A stretch of DNA of 64,000 nucleotides from Chloracidobacterium sp. N. GTDB lineage: Bacteria; Acidobacteriota; Blastocatellia; Chloracidobacteriales; Chloracidobacteriaceae. Shown one piece after another: positions 26,142-35,098 of the stretch (positions are counted from its first letter, which is position 1; each line of letters begins with the position of its first letter). The position numbers and the translations under genes are program-made. Where the stretch lies: positions 1,579,819-1,643,818 of the forward strand of contig NZ_CP072642.1 in NCBI RefSeq assembly GCF_018304765.1, written 5' to 3'. The notes under the pieces are model-generated. The model saw only the letters and a program-made list of their open reading frames with translations, was not told the DNA's origin and ran no database searches.

Positions 26142-26434
26142 GACGGTACTCTCCTCAAGGCAGAACAGAAAGTGTGCCAACCCGGAACCATGCGCCCGTT
26201 TGTAGCCGAGCGCCAGAAAACCTCAGTGCGAGATTCCACACGTTTCCGACTTTTATGACCGCCTACACTGCAAGTTGAACAATTTGGCACATTTGGTGGT
26301 TTTGGCAACGAATCGGCACCCAAGCCCATACCTTGCATGAGGGCGGGCAGACCGACTAGATTTTTGTACACCAGACCGTCGTGACTCGCTGAATTCACTG
26401 TATCCTGACCTGTATCCTTAGCGGAGGGTGCGCC
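26142..26434. other. Divergent promoter region between the secretion cluster and the PilT-like gene
   Basis: This 293-bp region feeds both strands. On the plus side GCGGAGGG lies just before the ATG of the PilT-like gene, and CTGTATCCT occurs twice close together about 20-35 bp upstream of that ATG. On the minus side GAGGAG precedes the ABC exporter. I looked for sigma-54 -24/-12 elements around the several TTGGCAC words and found none with correct spacing. Confidence 0.45.
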
Positions 26435-28174
26435 ATGTCGGCGACGATTGAAAGCCTGCTCAAGGACCCGCGGATGGCGGGCGCTGACCAACTCGTTCTC
26501 CAGGCGGGCAAGGTTCCGACCGTTTTCAACTCATCCGGGGCAACCGAACTGACCCGCAGCCCGATGACGCCCTTTGACATTTATCGGCTCCTGCAACCGC
26601 ACCTCCCCGACGACAAGAAAACCGCCCTGATGAGTCAACCGACCACCAATTTCCGGTTGAACGTCAACGGCGCCGGGACATTCGACGTGTCCATCACGAA
26701 AGAAGGCGGCGGGATGAAGGTCTCGTTCGTTCCGGTTGACAGCGCCCCGGCCAGGCCGGCTACGCCGAGCGCGCCCATACCTCCGCCCCCCGTATCCAGA
26801 CCCTCTGGAACGTTTACTCCGACACCTACTCCGGCAACCAGCATCACCCCACCCCGCCCGACCCCGCCGATTCCGCCCACCCGCCCGGTGCCCCGTCCCC
26901 CGACACCGGCTTCCGGGATGACCGTGCCGGAACAGGTATCCGGGCGGCAGCCGGCGGTCAACCCGCCAGCTTCCACCACTGGCTCCAGCCCCTCTGTGGC
27001 CCCGGCGCACAGTCCGGCAACAACCGGTGCGGGTGCGGCCGTCCACCTGCGCAAGCGCGGTCCGCTCGAAATTGACAAGCTGTTTGAAAAACAGCTCGAA
27101 CTCAAGGCGTCCGACATGCACATTTCGGCGTCCATGCCGCCGATGCTGCGCCTGGACGGAGATATGGTTGTCATGCAGGGCTATGAAGGACAAACCCTGA
27201 CGGCCGCTGACACCGAACGCATCCTGTGGGAGCTGATGCCCGATAAAAACCGGGAGGAATTCAATCGCCGGCACGACACCGACTTTGCCTATGAGTTCGG
27301 CGATGCCGCCCGTTTCCGCTGCAACATCTTTATGGACCGCAAAGGCATGGGCGGCGTGTTCCGGGTCATCCCCAGCAAAATCCTGACCGCCGAAATGCTT
27401 GGACTGTCCAAAGAAATCCTCAAGCTCTGCTTTCTGAGCAAGGGGCTGGTGCTGGTGACGGGCCCGACCGGAAGCGGCAAGTCCACGACGCTGTGTGCGC
27501 TCATTGATTTCATCAACCGCAACCGCCGCGACCACATCATCACCATTGAAGACCCCATCGAGTTTGTCCACGAGAACAAAAACTGCCTCATCAACCAGCG
27601 CGAAGTGCACAACCACACCGACTCGTTCAAGGATGCGCTCCGTGCGGCCCTGCGTGAAGACCCCGACATCGTTCTGGTCGGCGAAATGCGCGACCTCGAA
27701 ACCATCTCCATTGCCATTGAGACGGCTGAAACCGGACACCTCGTGTTTGGTACGCTGCACACCTCCACCGCCCCTTCCACCGTTGACCGCATCATTGACC
27801 AGTTCCCGGCCGACCGGCAGGCGCAAATCCGGGTGATGCTTTCTGAATCGCTCAAGGGCGTTATTGCCCAGACGTTGTGCAAGAAAATTGGCGGCGGACG
27901 GGTGGCTGCCCTTGAAACACTCATCTGTGACACCGGGATTGCCAACCTCATCCGTGAAGGCAAAACCTTCCAGATTCCTTCGGCCATGCAGACCGGCAAG
28001 GCCAAAGGCAATGTCACGCTCAATGATGCGCTCCTCGACCACGTCAAAAACAAACGGGTCGAACCACAGGAAGCCTATATCAAAGCCGTGGACAAAAACG
28101 GGTTTGAAGGGCTGCTCAAGCGCCACAACCTGGACGTGAGCTTCCTGACCAATCTGGCCAACTCGAACGCCTGA
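26435..28174 (+). CDS. PilT-like twitching motility ATPase with extra N-terminal domain
   Basis: This 579-residue protein has a canonical PilT module in its C-terminal part: N-domain from about residue 213 (KASDMHISASMPP), Walker A GPTGSGKST (343-351), the Asp box ITIEDPIEFVHEN, Walker B LREDPDIVLVGEMRD, and the His box TGHLVFGTLHTSTA. PilT hexamers retract type IV pili. About 210 residues precede it. Residues 18-102 look like a second, degenerate copy of the PilT N-domain, and residues 105-200 are Pro/Thr-rich. A normal PilT is about 350 residues. It is transcribed alone; no pil genes adjoin. Confidence 0.9.
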   Translation: MSATIESLLKDPRMAGADQLVLQAGKVPTVFNSSGATELTRSPMTPFDIYRLLQPHLPDDKKTALMSQPTTNFRLNVNGAGTFDVSITKEGGGMKVSFVPVDSAPARPATPSAPIPPPPVSRPSGTFTPTPTPATSITPPRPTPPIPPTRPVPRPPTPASGMTVPEQVSGRQPAVNPPASTTGSSPSVAPAHSPATTGAGAAVHLRKRGPLEIDKLFEKQLELKASDMHISASMPPMLRLDGDMVVMQGYEGQTLTAADTERILWELMPDKNREEFNRRHDTDFAYEFGDAARFRCNIFMDRKGMGGVFRVIPSKILTAEMLGLSKEILKLCFLSKGLVLVTGPTGSGKSTTLCALIDFINRNRRDHIITIEDPIEFVHENKNCLINQREVHNHTDSFKDALRAALREDPDIVLVGEMRDLETISIAIETAETGHLVFGTLHTSTAPSTVDRIIDQFPADRQAQIRVMLSESLKGVIAQTLCKKIGGGRVAALETLICDTGIANLIREGKTFQIPSAMQTGKAKGNVTLNDALLDHVKNKRVEPQEAYIKAVDKNGFEGLLKRHNLDVSFLTNLANSNA

Positions 28175-28221
28175 TACCCGGCGACTTCCCCGGGCCTGCC
28201 GGCCGAGCCGGAAAACCGGCC

Positions 28222-28262
28222 GCTGAGCAGGGGGCGGGCGTCTGGCGGGGACGCCCCGGCTG
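28222..28262 (+). terminator. GC-rich hairpin after the PilT-like gene
   Basis: GGGCGGGCGTC and GGGGACGCCCC flank a short loop, followed by GGCTGGCTTTTCC. This is the same interspersed GC-rich repeat family as at 7799 and 21163. Its position 48 bp after the stop and the short T-run suggest termination of the PilT-like transcript. Confidence 0.5.
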
Positions 28263-28425
28263 GCTTTTCCGTGTCAGCCCGTCCGCCGCACAACCACCAT
28301 CCAGCGCGAAAAAGGTGTGACAACCCCCAACGCGCGGTGTATAGTCCCCGGCTTGCGCAAGCGACCCAACGCTTCGCCACAGCAAGACCAGAAACGACTG
28401 ACCTGACACAAAGGTAAGCCAGCTC

Positions 28426-29874
28426 ATGGCGGCGGCCGACATTGGAATCATTGTTTCATTGTGCAAACGACGGGGATTTATCTTCCCGGCAAGTGAAATC
28501 TACGGGGGGCTGGGTTCGACCTGGGATTACGGACCGCTGGGCGTCGAACTCAAAAACAACGTCAAACGCGCCTGGTGGAAAGCCGTCGTCTATGACCGCG
28601 ATGACATCGAGGGTATGGATGGCGCGATTCTGATGAATCGCCTGGTGTGGAAGTATTCCGGGCACGAAGCCACGTTCAGCGACCCGCTGGTGGATTGCCG
28701 CGAGTGCAAGGGACGCTTCCGGGCCGACAAAACCTACGAACTCGACTGTCCCCGGTACAAACGCAAGGTTGCCGCCTGTAGCGCCAACCTCACCGAGCCA
28801 CGGGCGTTCAACCTGATGTTCAAAACCCAGGTGGGCCCCGTCGAAGAGGATGCCGCGCTGGCGTACCTGCGCCCGGAAACGGCGCAGAGTATGTTCGTCA
28901 ACTTCAAGAACATCGTGGATTCGCGCTGGCGCAAGATTCCCTTTGGCATTGCCCAGATCGGCAAGGCCTTTCGCAATGAAATCGTGCCGGGCAACTTCAC
29001 CTTTCGGACGCGCGAATTCGAGCAGATGGAAATCGAGTTCTTCTGCAAGCCGGGAACAGACGCCGACTGGCACGCCCACTGGATTGAGGAACGCCACAAC
29101 TGGTATCTGCGCTATGGCATCCGGGCCGAAAACCTGCGCCGGTACGTCCAGCAGCCGGAGGAACTCGCGCACTACGCCCGCGCCTGCACGGACTTGCAGT
29201 ACCGCTTTTTTCCCGAACGCGAAGACGAAGAAAAACAGTGGGATGAACTGGAAGGTATCGCCAACCGGACGGACTACGACCTTAGTGTTCACTCCAAAGG
29301 CAAGCACGACAAATGGCAGGTGCACAACGAGCACTCGACGCAGAGCCTCGTGTACCGCGACCCGGTGACGAACGAAAAATTCATCCCCTATGTCATCGAG
29401 CCGTCGGCCGGGGCTGACCGCGCCACACTGGCGTTTCTGATGGACGCCTACAGCGAAAAGCCCGGCCCGGATGGCGAATCACGGGTCGTCCTGAAACTGC
29501 ATCCGGCATTGGCCCCCATCAAGGTGGCGGTGCTGCCGCTGGCGCGCAACAAGCCGGAACTCGTCGAGAAGGCCAAAGCCATCAAGGCTGACCTGCAACG
29601 TCACGGCATCCGCGCCGTGTATGATGACACGGCTGCGATTGGCAAACTCTATGCCCGGCAGGACGAGATTGGCACACCGTTCTGTGTCACGGTAGATTAC
29701 GACACGCTGGGTATCGGTAAGACCAAGGATGGCGCAAAGGAAGAAGACGCCCCAGCTTCTCCAGCCGGTTTACTGGATACCGTCACCGTACGTGACCGCG
29801 ACACCTGGGAACAGGTTCGTGTCCCGATTGCCGGGCTACGGGACTTTCTTGCCGACCGTCTTGGCACGGTGTAA
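28426..29874 (+). CDS. glyS: Glycine--tRNA ligase, single-chain class II type
   Basis: This 482-residue enzyme charges tRNA-Gly with glycine. It starts [18 protein letters not shown] and shows [20 protein letters not shown], the GlyRS signature. It also has [14 protein letters not shown], class II motif 2 ([25 protein letters not shown], cited in part by [10 protein letters not shown]), and motif 3 in [16 protein letters not shown]-terminal anticodon-binding domain begins near [11 protein letters not shown]. This is the dimeric archaeal/eukaryal-like form and not the alpha2beta2 GlyQS form. A Cys group ([15 protein letters not shown]) near residue 90 may bind zinc. Two cytochrome genes follow on the same strand. 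Confidence 0.95.
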   Translation: MAAADIGIIVSLCKRRGFIFPASEIYGGLGSTWDYGPLGVELKNNVKRAWWKAVVYDRDDIEGMDGAILMNRLVWKYSGHEATFSDPLVDCRECKGRFRADKTYELDCPRYKRKVAACSANLTEPRAFNLMFKTQVGPVEEDAALAYLRPETAQSMFVNFKNIVDSRWRKIPFGIAQIGKAFRNEIVPGNFTFRTREFEQMEIEFFCKPGTDADWHAHWIEERHNWYLRYGIRAENLRRYVQQPEELAHYARACTDLQYRFFPEREDEEKQWDELEGIANRTDYDLSVHSKGKHDKWQVHNEHSTQSLVYRDPVTNEKFIPYVIEPSAGADRATLAFLMDAYSEKPGPDGESRVVLKLHPALAPIKVAVLPLARNKPELVEKAKAIKADLQRHGIRAVYDDTAAIGKLYARQDEIGTPFCVTVDYDTLGIGKTKDGAKEEDAPASPAGLLDTVTVRDRDTWEQVRVPIAGLRDFLADRLGTV

Positions 29875-29925
29875 CGGTTGGCACAACAGCCCCTCGCACA
29901 TTCCTCTCAAGGAGTTTTATCCGGT

Positions 29926-30402
29926 ATGCACAACCTGAAGCGATTCCTGACCCTCTGCGCCGCTGTGGCGGCCGGCGTACTGTCTGCCTGTGTTGTCAAA
30001 GACAACGTTCCTCCACCGCCGCCGATGAAGCCCAAGGAAGAACAGGTCAAGACGGTTGAACCAACCAAACCCACGACGGAAACGAGTGCCAAGCCGGCGG
30101 AACCGGCCAAGCCAGCCGAAGGGGCGGAAGACCCGCTGATTGCCAAAGGGCGGGAGTTATACAACGGCAATGCCTGCGCCGGCTGCCATGGAGACAAGGG
30201 GCAGGGTGTGCTTCCCAATGCGCCCAAGTTCACCGATGCGGCCTGGCAGCAGAAGGAAAAGGACGAGGAAATCGTTGCCTCCCTCAAGGGGGCCAAGGCT
30301 GCCCAGGGCATGCCGGCCTTCAAAGGGGGTAACGGCACCGACGAAGAACACAAGGCGCTGGTGGCTTACATCCGCTTCCTGGGCAAACCGGCCGGGAAGT
30401 AA
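29926..30402 (+). CDS. Lipoprotein cytochrome c (class I, mono-heme)
   Basis: This 158-residue protein has a lipoprotein signal (LTLCAAVAAGVLSAC, lipobox LSAC with Cys22). A Pro/Lys/Glu/Thr-rich tether (about residues 25-70) leads to a cytochrome c domain with heme site CAGCH and distal Met in GMPAF. The ATG at 29926 is chosen because AAGGAG precedes it and the signal peptide starts there. The tether would let an anchored heme domain reach partners in the periplasm. It probably shuttles electrons to an oxidase or reaction centre; no such gene is in the window. A related cytochrome gene follows across a terminator. Confidence 0.9.
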   Translation: MHNLKRFLTLCAAVAAGVLSACVVKDNVPPPPPMKPKEEQVKTVEPTKPTTETSAKPAEPAKPAEGAEDPLIAKGRELYNGNACAGCHGDKGQGVLPNAPKFTDAAWQQKEKDEEIVASLKGAKAAQGMPAFKGGNGTDEEHKALVAYIRFLGKPAGK

Positions 30403-30443
30403 GCACCACCACAACCCTTTTGTCGTCGCTGACAGGCGTGTGG

Positions 30444-30484
30444 AGCCGGGCACAAGGTCGCTGGGAGACCAAGCCCGGCTTTTA
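30444..30484 (+). terminator. Intrinsic terminator between the two cytochrome genes
   Basis: AGCCGGGC pairs with GCCCGGCT across a 21-nt loop and is followed by TTTTAT. It lies 41 bp after the stop of the lipoprotein cytochrome gene, so the next cytochrome may be expressed separately or at a reduced level. Confidence 0.75.
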
Positions 30485-30531
30485 TCGTGCTGCATCGAAA
30501 GCAAGGTCGTCGCCAGGTTGGGGAGGCAGTC

Positions 30532-30897
30532 ATGTTCTTTCAGTCAAAAACGTTTGTCGCCGGGCTGGCCGGGATGGCGTTCCTGACGACACTGTTGGGT
30601 AGCGGACCGGCAACCGGACGCGCACCGGCCACGCGGGACGAAAGCGCCGGGAAGCGGCTTGCCCGTGGAAAGCGGCTTTACAACGGGGCCGGGGCCTGTG
30701 TGGCCTGTCACGGGACGGACGGGCGTCCCACCGTACCCGATGCTCCCGACCTGACAGACGCCGACTGGCAGCGCCAACGTACGGATGAGGAACTGTCCAA
30801 ATCCATTGCCAACGGCAAAGGAACGATGCCGGCTTTCAAAGGCTCACCGGCGGACATTGAAGCTCTGGTGGCTTACGTCCGGTCACTGGCCAGGTGA
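30532..30897 (+). CDS. Small exported cytochrome c
   Basis: This 121-residue protein has a signal peptide (FVAGLAGMAFLTTLLGSG), then a cytochrome c fold with heme motif CVACH near residue 57 and distal Met in TMPAF. It resembles the preceding lipoprotein cytochrome (shared RLYNG/ELYNG, C-x2-CHG, MPAFKG), so the pair likely arose by duplication. It lacks the lipobox and long tether and should be soluble or anchored by its uncleaved signal. GGGAGG precedes the ATG at 30532. An electron-carrier role in respiration or photosynthesis is inferred. Confidence 0.88.
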   Translation: MFFQSKTFVAGLAGMAFLTTLLGSGPATGRAPATRDESAGKRLARGKRLYNGAGACVACHGTDGRPTVPDAPDLTDADWQRQRTDEELSKSIANGKGTMPAFKGSPADIEALVAYVRSLAR

Positions 30898-30926
30898 CAC
30901 CGGCACGGGCTGCGTGAGCACCGGTC

Positions 30927-31988
30927 ATGGTTGAAGGTCATCTGGAAAATCCACACGACCGCTTCTTCAAGGACCTGCTCGGCCGGCCCGGCGTCGCCGC
31001 CGACTTTCTGGCGAATTACCTGCCCCCGGAGTTGCTTGCCCACCTGGATGTCACGGACCCGGAGGCGCTGTCCGGCACCTTTGTGGACGACGACTTGCGG
31101 GAGCACCTTTCTGACGCCCTGTTTCGCGTGCGTGACCGGACCGGAGCGGCGGCGCTGGTGTACGTCCTGCTCGAACACAAAAGCACCCCCTGGCCGTGGA
31201 CGCCGCTTCAGCTTTTGCGGTACGTCGTCGCCATCTGGGAACAGGCGCGACGCGAAGGCCACACCTCCCTGCCGGTCATCATTCCGGTGGTGTTCTATCA
31301 CGGGCAGACGCGCTGGAACGTGGCCACGGACGTTGCCGGGCTGGTGGCACACCACGACGAGCCGGCGCTGCGCGCCTGGACGCCCTCTTTCCGGTACTGG
31401 CTGTGTGACCTGTCCCGCTTCAGCCCGGAAGTCATCAAAGGCGGGGCCCTGTTGCGGGCTGGCTTATCGGTGTTACGTTATGTCTTTACCGATGAGCTGC
31501 CGGAGCGGCTGCGGGAGATTTTTCAGCTCATTGCCCTGCTGGAGCAGCAGAGTGTGACAGAATATCTGGGAACGGTGCTGCGGTATCTGGCCGCTACCGG
31601 AACCCCCCTTCGGTGGCAAACCGTCAAGACAGCCGCCAAAGAAGCCTTGAAGGAGCAGGCAGAAGCACTTATGAAAGCGCCATTTGTGACAGAAATCTGG
31701 CAGGAAGCCTTGGCACAAGGTCTGGAGCAAGGTCGGGAGCAAGGTCGGGAGCAAGGCCACGCCCAAGGGAGTGAACAGGGCAAACGGCTCGAAGCCCTGC
31801 ACATTGTTCTGCGCCAACTCCGGCGGCGCGTCGGGCCGCTTCCGCCTGAGCTGGAGTCCACGCTCACGACCTTTCCCCTGGAAACCCTGGAAGCCCTGAG
31901 CGAGGCGCTGCTGGACTTCCAGACGCAGGCGGAAGCCTTGGCCTGGGTGCAGCAGGCACAGCACCAGACACCGCCTCGTGCCGAATAA
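30927..31988 (+). CDS. Rpn-family PD-(D/E)XK nuclease / transposase-like protein
   Basis: This 353-residue protein opens HDRFFKDLLGRPGVAADFL, the Rpn/YhgA opening, and has the nuclease core SDALFRVR plus LVYVLLEHKS (E-x-K) near residues 68-92. Rpn proteins cut DNA and promote recA-independent recombination, and are often linked to mobile DNA or phage defence. Near residues 264-290 a short repeat EQGREQGREQGHAQGSEQG forms a charged linker typical of the family. No inverted repeats or target duplications flank it. It is unrelated to the cytochrome genes upstream and ychF downstream. Confidence 0.88.
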   Translation: MVEGHLENPHDRFFKDLLGRPGVAADFLANYLPPELLAHLDVTDPEALSGTFVDDDLREHLSDALFRVRDRTGAAALVYVLLEHKSTPWPWTPLQLLRYVVAIWEQARREGHTSLPVIIPVVFYHGQTRWNVATDVAGLVAHHDEPALRAWTPSFRYWLCDLSRFSPEVIKGGALLRAGLSVLRYVFTDELPERLREIFQLIALLEQQSVTEYLGTVLRYLAATGTPLRWQTVKTAAKEALKEQAEALMKAPFVTEIWQEALAQGLEQGREQGREQGHAQGSEQGKRLEALHIVLRQLRRRVGPLPPELESTLTTFPLETLEALSEALLDFQTQAEALAWVQQAQHQTPPRAE

Positions 31989-32015
31989 TCTTCACCTTTC
32001 TGGAATCAGACACTT

Positions 32016-33074
32016 ATGAAAGTAGGCATCGTCGGCTTCGCCGGCGCCGGCAAAACCACTGTCTTCAACGCCCTGACGGGCCTGACGGCCGAAGTTGGCG
32101 GCTACGGCAGCAAGGAACGCCCCAACCTTGGCAACATCAAAGTCCCGGATGCCCGCGTGGACACCCTGGGCGACATCTACCGCACCAGAAAACGCACCTA
32201 CGCGGAAGTCGCTTTTGTGGACGTGGCCGGCCCGGCCGAACAGCACAGCACAACCGGGCTGGATGCCAAACTCGTCACGGCGATGCGCGATGTGGATGCC
32301 CTGGCCCACGTCGTACGGGCCTTCCCTGACCCACTGGGAACCCGACCGACCGACCCGGCGGCCGACATCGCCAGCTTTGATGCCGAACTCATGCTCTCTG
32401 ATCTGATCCAGGTGGAAAACCGTCTGGCGCGTCTCAAAAAGGACCAGAAAGCGACACCCCAGGAACGGGCGCTGTTTGAGCGGTGCCACTCCGCCCTCGA
32501 CGCCGGACAACCGCTTCGGTCGCTGGATTTCGATGACGAAGAACGCCAGCTTATGGCCGGTTTCCGGTTTCTTTCACTCAAGCCACAGATGATTTTGCTC
32601 AACGTGGCGGAAGCTGACGTGGCGGCCGGTGTCCCGCCAGCCATCCAGGAAGCGGCTCGGACGCGGGCGATCCCGACATTCGTCGCCATGTGCGGGCAAA
32701 CGGAAATGGACATCGCCCAGCTTGACCCGGCGGAACAGGCAGAGTTCCTGCGTGACCTGGGGCTGACCGCCCCGGCGCGGGACCGCTTCATTGTGGCCGC
32801 CTACGGGCTGCTCGACCTCATCAGTTTCCTGACGGCCGGCGAGGACGAATGCCGCGCCTGGCCTGTCCGGCGTGGGACCAAAGCCCAGCGGGCCGCCGGA
32901 AAGATTCACTCGGACATTGAACGCGGGTTTATCCGCGCCGAAGTCATTGCCTACGAGGACTTCATCAGCCACGGCTCGGAAGCCAGGTGCAAGGAAGCCG
33001 GCAAGCTTCGCCTCGAAGGCAAAGACTACGTCGTCCGGGACGGCGACATCATCCACTTCCGGTTCAATGTCTGA
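32016..33074 (+). CDS. ychF: YchF/OLA1-family P-loop NTPase
   Basis: This 352-residue protein begins MKVGIVGFAGAGKTTVFNAL, where GFAGAGKTT replaces the more common GxPNVGKST loop. The switch region FVDVAGPA and the base-recognition motif NVAE (in place of NKxD) mark the YchF group, which prefers ATP. The C-terminal part ends in a TGS domain (RAEVIAYEDF to VVRDGDIIHFRF). YchF binds ribosomes and down-regulates oxidative stress responses in other bacteria. The length is normal (about 360). Upstream spacing of 27 bp to the rpn gene may be incidental. Confidence 0.92.
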   Translation: MKVGIVGFAGAGKTTVFNALTGLTAEVGGYGSKERPNLGNIKVPDARVDTLGDIYRTRKRTYAEVAFVDVAGPAEQHSTTGLDAKLVTAMRDVDALAHVVRAFPDPLGTRPTDPAADIASFDAELMLSDLIQVENRLARLKKDQKATPQERALFERCHSALDAGQPLRSLDFDDEERQLMAGFRFLSLKPQMILLNVAEADVAAGVPPAIQEAARTRAIPTFVAMCGQTEMDIAQLDPAEQAEFLRDLGLTAPARDRFIVAAYGLLDLISFLTAGEDECRAWPVRRGTKAQRAAGKIHSDIERGFIRAEVIAYEDFISHGSEARCKEAGKLRLEGKDYVVRDGDIIHFRFNV

Positions 33075-33093
33075 TGAACTTCAGCGGTTTCAG

Positions 33094-33129
33094 CCTTGGA
33101 CGGGCCGGTTCCGGCCTGCTCAGCCAAGG
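33094..33129. terminator. Nested hairpin between convergent genes
   Basis: CCTTGG pairs with CCAAGG and encloses a second stem GGCCGG/CCGGCC with loop TT. It lies just after ychF and 40 bp from the end of the convergent thioredoxin-like gene. No long T-run follows on either side, so termination is plausible but not certain. Confidence 0.5.
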
Positions 33130-33170
33130 TACTCTCCCCTGACGCTTGAGGATGTGTTCCCCCTGACAAC

Positions 33171-33407
33171 TCAGGAACACAACCACTGCTCAATCCTGTC
33201 ACGGGACGGCATCCCGCCGGCATGGACGACCTTCCCATCAACCACGACAGCCGGCGTACTCATCACCCCATAATGCATGATGTCCTTGATGTCCTCGACC
33301 TTTTGCAGCGATACCGCAATGCCCTTCGTCCGGGCAACTTCCTCAATGAGGGCAACTGTGCTTTTGCAAGTGGCGCACCCCGTACCAAGCACCTTGATGT
33401 CTTTCAT
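33171..33407 (-). CDS. Small thioredoxin-like protein
   Basis: This 78-residue redox protein has the active-site motif C-A-T-C (residues 10-13) and cis-Pro segment MSTPAVVVDGKVV, matching the short archaeal/bacterial redox-active disulfide family (TM0996/MTH895-like). It is half the size of a normal thioredoxin. It starts 10 bp after the permease stop and is surely co-transcribed with it. Such pairs of permease and mini-thioredoxin occur with metal or arsenic resistance genes, suggesting it reduces or delivers a thiol-bound substrate (inference). Confidence 0.87.
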   Translation of the reverse strand: MKDIKVLGTGCATCKSTVALIEEVARTKGIAVSLQKVEDIKDIMHYGVMSTPAVVVDGKVVHAGGMPSRDRIEQWLCS

Positions 33408-33417
33408 GGCAACCTCC

Positions 33418-34455
33418 TTATAACACCCAGTTGAAGACGTATCCCACGATCAAAATGCCGGTGGCGACGATGCCAATGAAGGCAGCTATCAGCCTGACTT
33501 TGAGCACCTTGCGCAGAATCACCATCTCTGGCAGGGACAACGCGATGACGCTCATCATAAAGGCCAGCACTGTGCCGACGGCTGCCCCCTTGTCCAGCAG
33601 TGCCTGAACCACCGGAATGATCCCGGCAGCGTTGGTGTACATCGGAACACCAAGCACAACCGCCAGCGGCACCGACCACCAGGCGGATTTGCCCATGAAG
33701 CTGGCCATGAAGTCCTGCGGCACATAGCCGTGAATGCCAGCCCCAATGGCAATGCCGGCCAGAATATACGGCCAGACCTTCCCGACGATGTCGCGCACAC
33801 TTTGAAAGCCGGCGGCGAGACGTTCACCAAAGTCAACCTCCACGGCGGTGAACTGGGCTTCAGCTCTGGGAATGTCGCGCACCCAGTCTTCCAGATACGG
33901 CTCCATGTTCAACTTGCCGATGATCAAGCCAGCCACGATGGCCACGGATAAACCAAGTCCCAGATACAGCAGGGCGATTTTCCAGCCCAGCATGCCAAAC
34001 AGGAGCGTCAGGGCAACCTCATTGACCATCGGGGCGGCAATCAGGAATGAGAATGTCACACCAAGCGGCACCCCGGCCTGTAAAAAGCCGATAAACAACG
34101 GCACGGCTGAACACGAACAGAAGGGCGTCACAATTCCCAGCAAAGCCGCCATGACATTGGCCAGCCCCTCTCTCCGACCAGCCAGCAGGGCGCGGGTTCG
34201 CTCAGGCGTGAAATAGGTATTAATCACCCCCATCACAAAGACAATGCCCGTCAGTAGCAGCAGCACCTTGGGCGTGTCGTAGAGGAAAAATTGCAACGTC
34301 GCACCAAGGTGGCTTTGGCGGTCAACCGGCAAAGCAGCCACTACCACTTCTGAAAGGGGCTGCAAGGTTTGATACAGGCCCCACCACAGCAGGGCCGCCA
34401 GGACAAGAAAGATTCGCGGGTGGTGTTGTGTCCAACGCACAGCCAGGGCACTCAT
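33418..34455 (-). CDS. DUF318/YraQ-type permease
   Basis: This 345-residue protein has about eight to ten hydrophobic segments. The motif GIVTPFCSCSAVPLFIGF, with paired Cys, and APMVNEVALTLL are characteristic of DUF318 permeases, which include arsenical and metal or sulfur-compound exporters. The ATG at 34455 is chosen because GGGGGAGAG lies just before it. It is followed by the mini-thioredoxin gene and preceded by a SigZ-like sigma factor. The substrate is not determined. Confidence 0.87.
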   Translation of the reverse strand: MSALAVRWTQHHPRIFLVLAALLWWGLYQTLQPLSEVVVAALPVDRQSHLGATLQFFLYDTPKVLLLLTGIVFVMGVINTYFTPERTRALLAGRREGLANVMAALLGIVTPFCSCSAVPLFIGFLQAGVPLGVTFSFLIAAPMVNEVALTLLFGMLGWKIALLYLGLGLSVAIVAGLIIGKLNMEPYLEDWVRDIPRAEAQFTAVEVDFGERLAAGFQSVRDIVGKVWPYILAGIAIGAGIHGYVPQDFMASFMGKSAWWSVPLAVVLGVPMYTNAAGIIPVVQALLDKGAAVGTVLAFMMSVIALSLPEMVILRKVLKVRLIAAFIGIVATGILIVGYVFNWVL

Positions 34456-34540
34456 GGCTCTCTCCCCCATTGTTCTCGGCAGCACAAAATCACTGGCTAG
34501 CAGCCATCTGTCAGGGAGACGAACAAGGTGGCAAAAGGAT

Positions 34541-35098
34541 TCAGGATGCAGCCGAAGGTGACACGTGGCAACAGACGCGCCCGGACTCATCAAAGCGCAC
34601 CTGGCAGTTCTCCACCAGGCGGTCGCGTAATCGTTTTCTGGCGCGCAGCAGGCGCGACTTGGCGGCCGGCAGTGTCAGACCATGGGCTTCGGCGTAGGCG
34701 CGCACCGTTTGCCCCCGAAGATCGCAGGCTTCAATAATGTGCCGGTCCTCGGCTTCCAGTCGCAGCAGGTTGTGGCTGAGACACGCCTCCAGTTCATCTA
34801 CGGGACGCCGTTCCACAACCGGTGCCGCCGCCAGGTGCTCCGGCAAGGACTCAACCGGCTTGGACAGACGCGCCCGGTCAATCACGGCATGACGGGCGAC
34901 CTGGAACAGCCAGGCGCGGGGATTGTCGAGCGCGCAAAACGCCTGCCCCTGCCGCAGGGCCTTGAGAAACACTTCCTGGAGGAGGTCTTCCGCCGCGTCA
35001 GGATCGCTGGTCCGGTGTAACAGAAAAGCCAGCAGGGCTTTTTCGTATGCCTGCCAGGCATCCAGGAGACACCCGGACGCGCTATGTGCCTGGTTCAT
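34541..35098 (-). CDS. SigZ-like ECF sigma factor
   Basis: This 185-residue protein has sigma region 2 (DPDAAEDLLQEVFLKAL with DNPRAWLFQVARHAVIDRAR, cited in pieces) and region 4 (LRGQTVRAYAEAHGLTLPAAKSRLLRARKRL, cited by AAKSRLLRARKRL). It ends with a Cys-containing tail (RVCCHVSPSAAS), a feature I associate with SigZ-type factors. The start is placed at MNQAHSASG (35098); an upstream ATG at 35167 would add 23 residues. No anti-sigma gene adjoins. The C-terminal Cys pair and thiol-rich neighbours suggest redox or metal sensing (inference). Confidence 0.82.
   Translation of the reverse strand: MNQAHSASGCLLDAWQAYEKALLAFLLHRTSDPDAAEDLLQEVFLKALRQGQAFCALDNPRAWLFQVARHAVIDRARLSKPVESLPEHLAAAPVVERRPVDELEACLSHNLLRLEAEDRHIIEACDLRGQTVRAYAEAHGLTLPAAKSRLLRARKRLRDRLVENCQVRFDESGRVCCHVSPSAAS

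Noticed and set aside
26142-26434. Possible sigma-54 promoter from several TTGGCAC words
   Set aside because: None has a GC doublet at the required distance, so the -12 element is missing.
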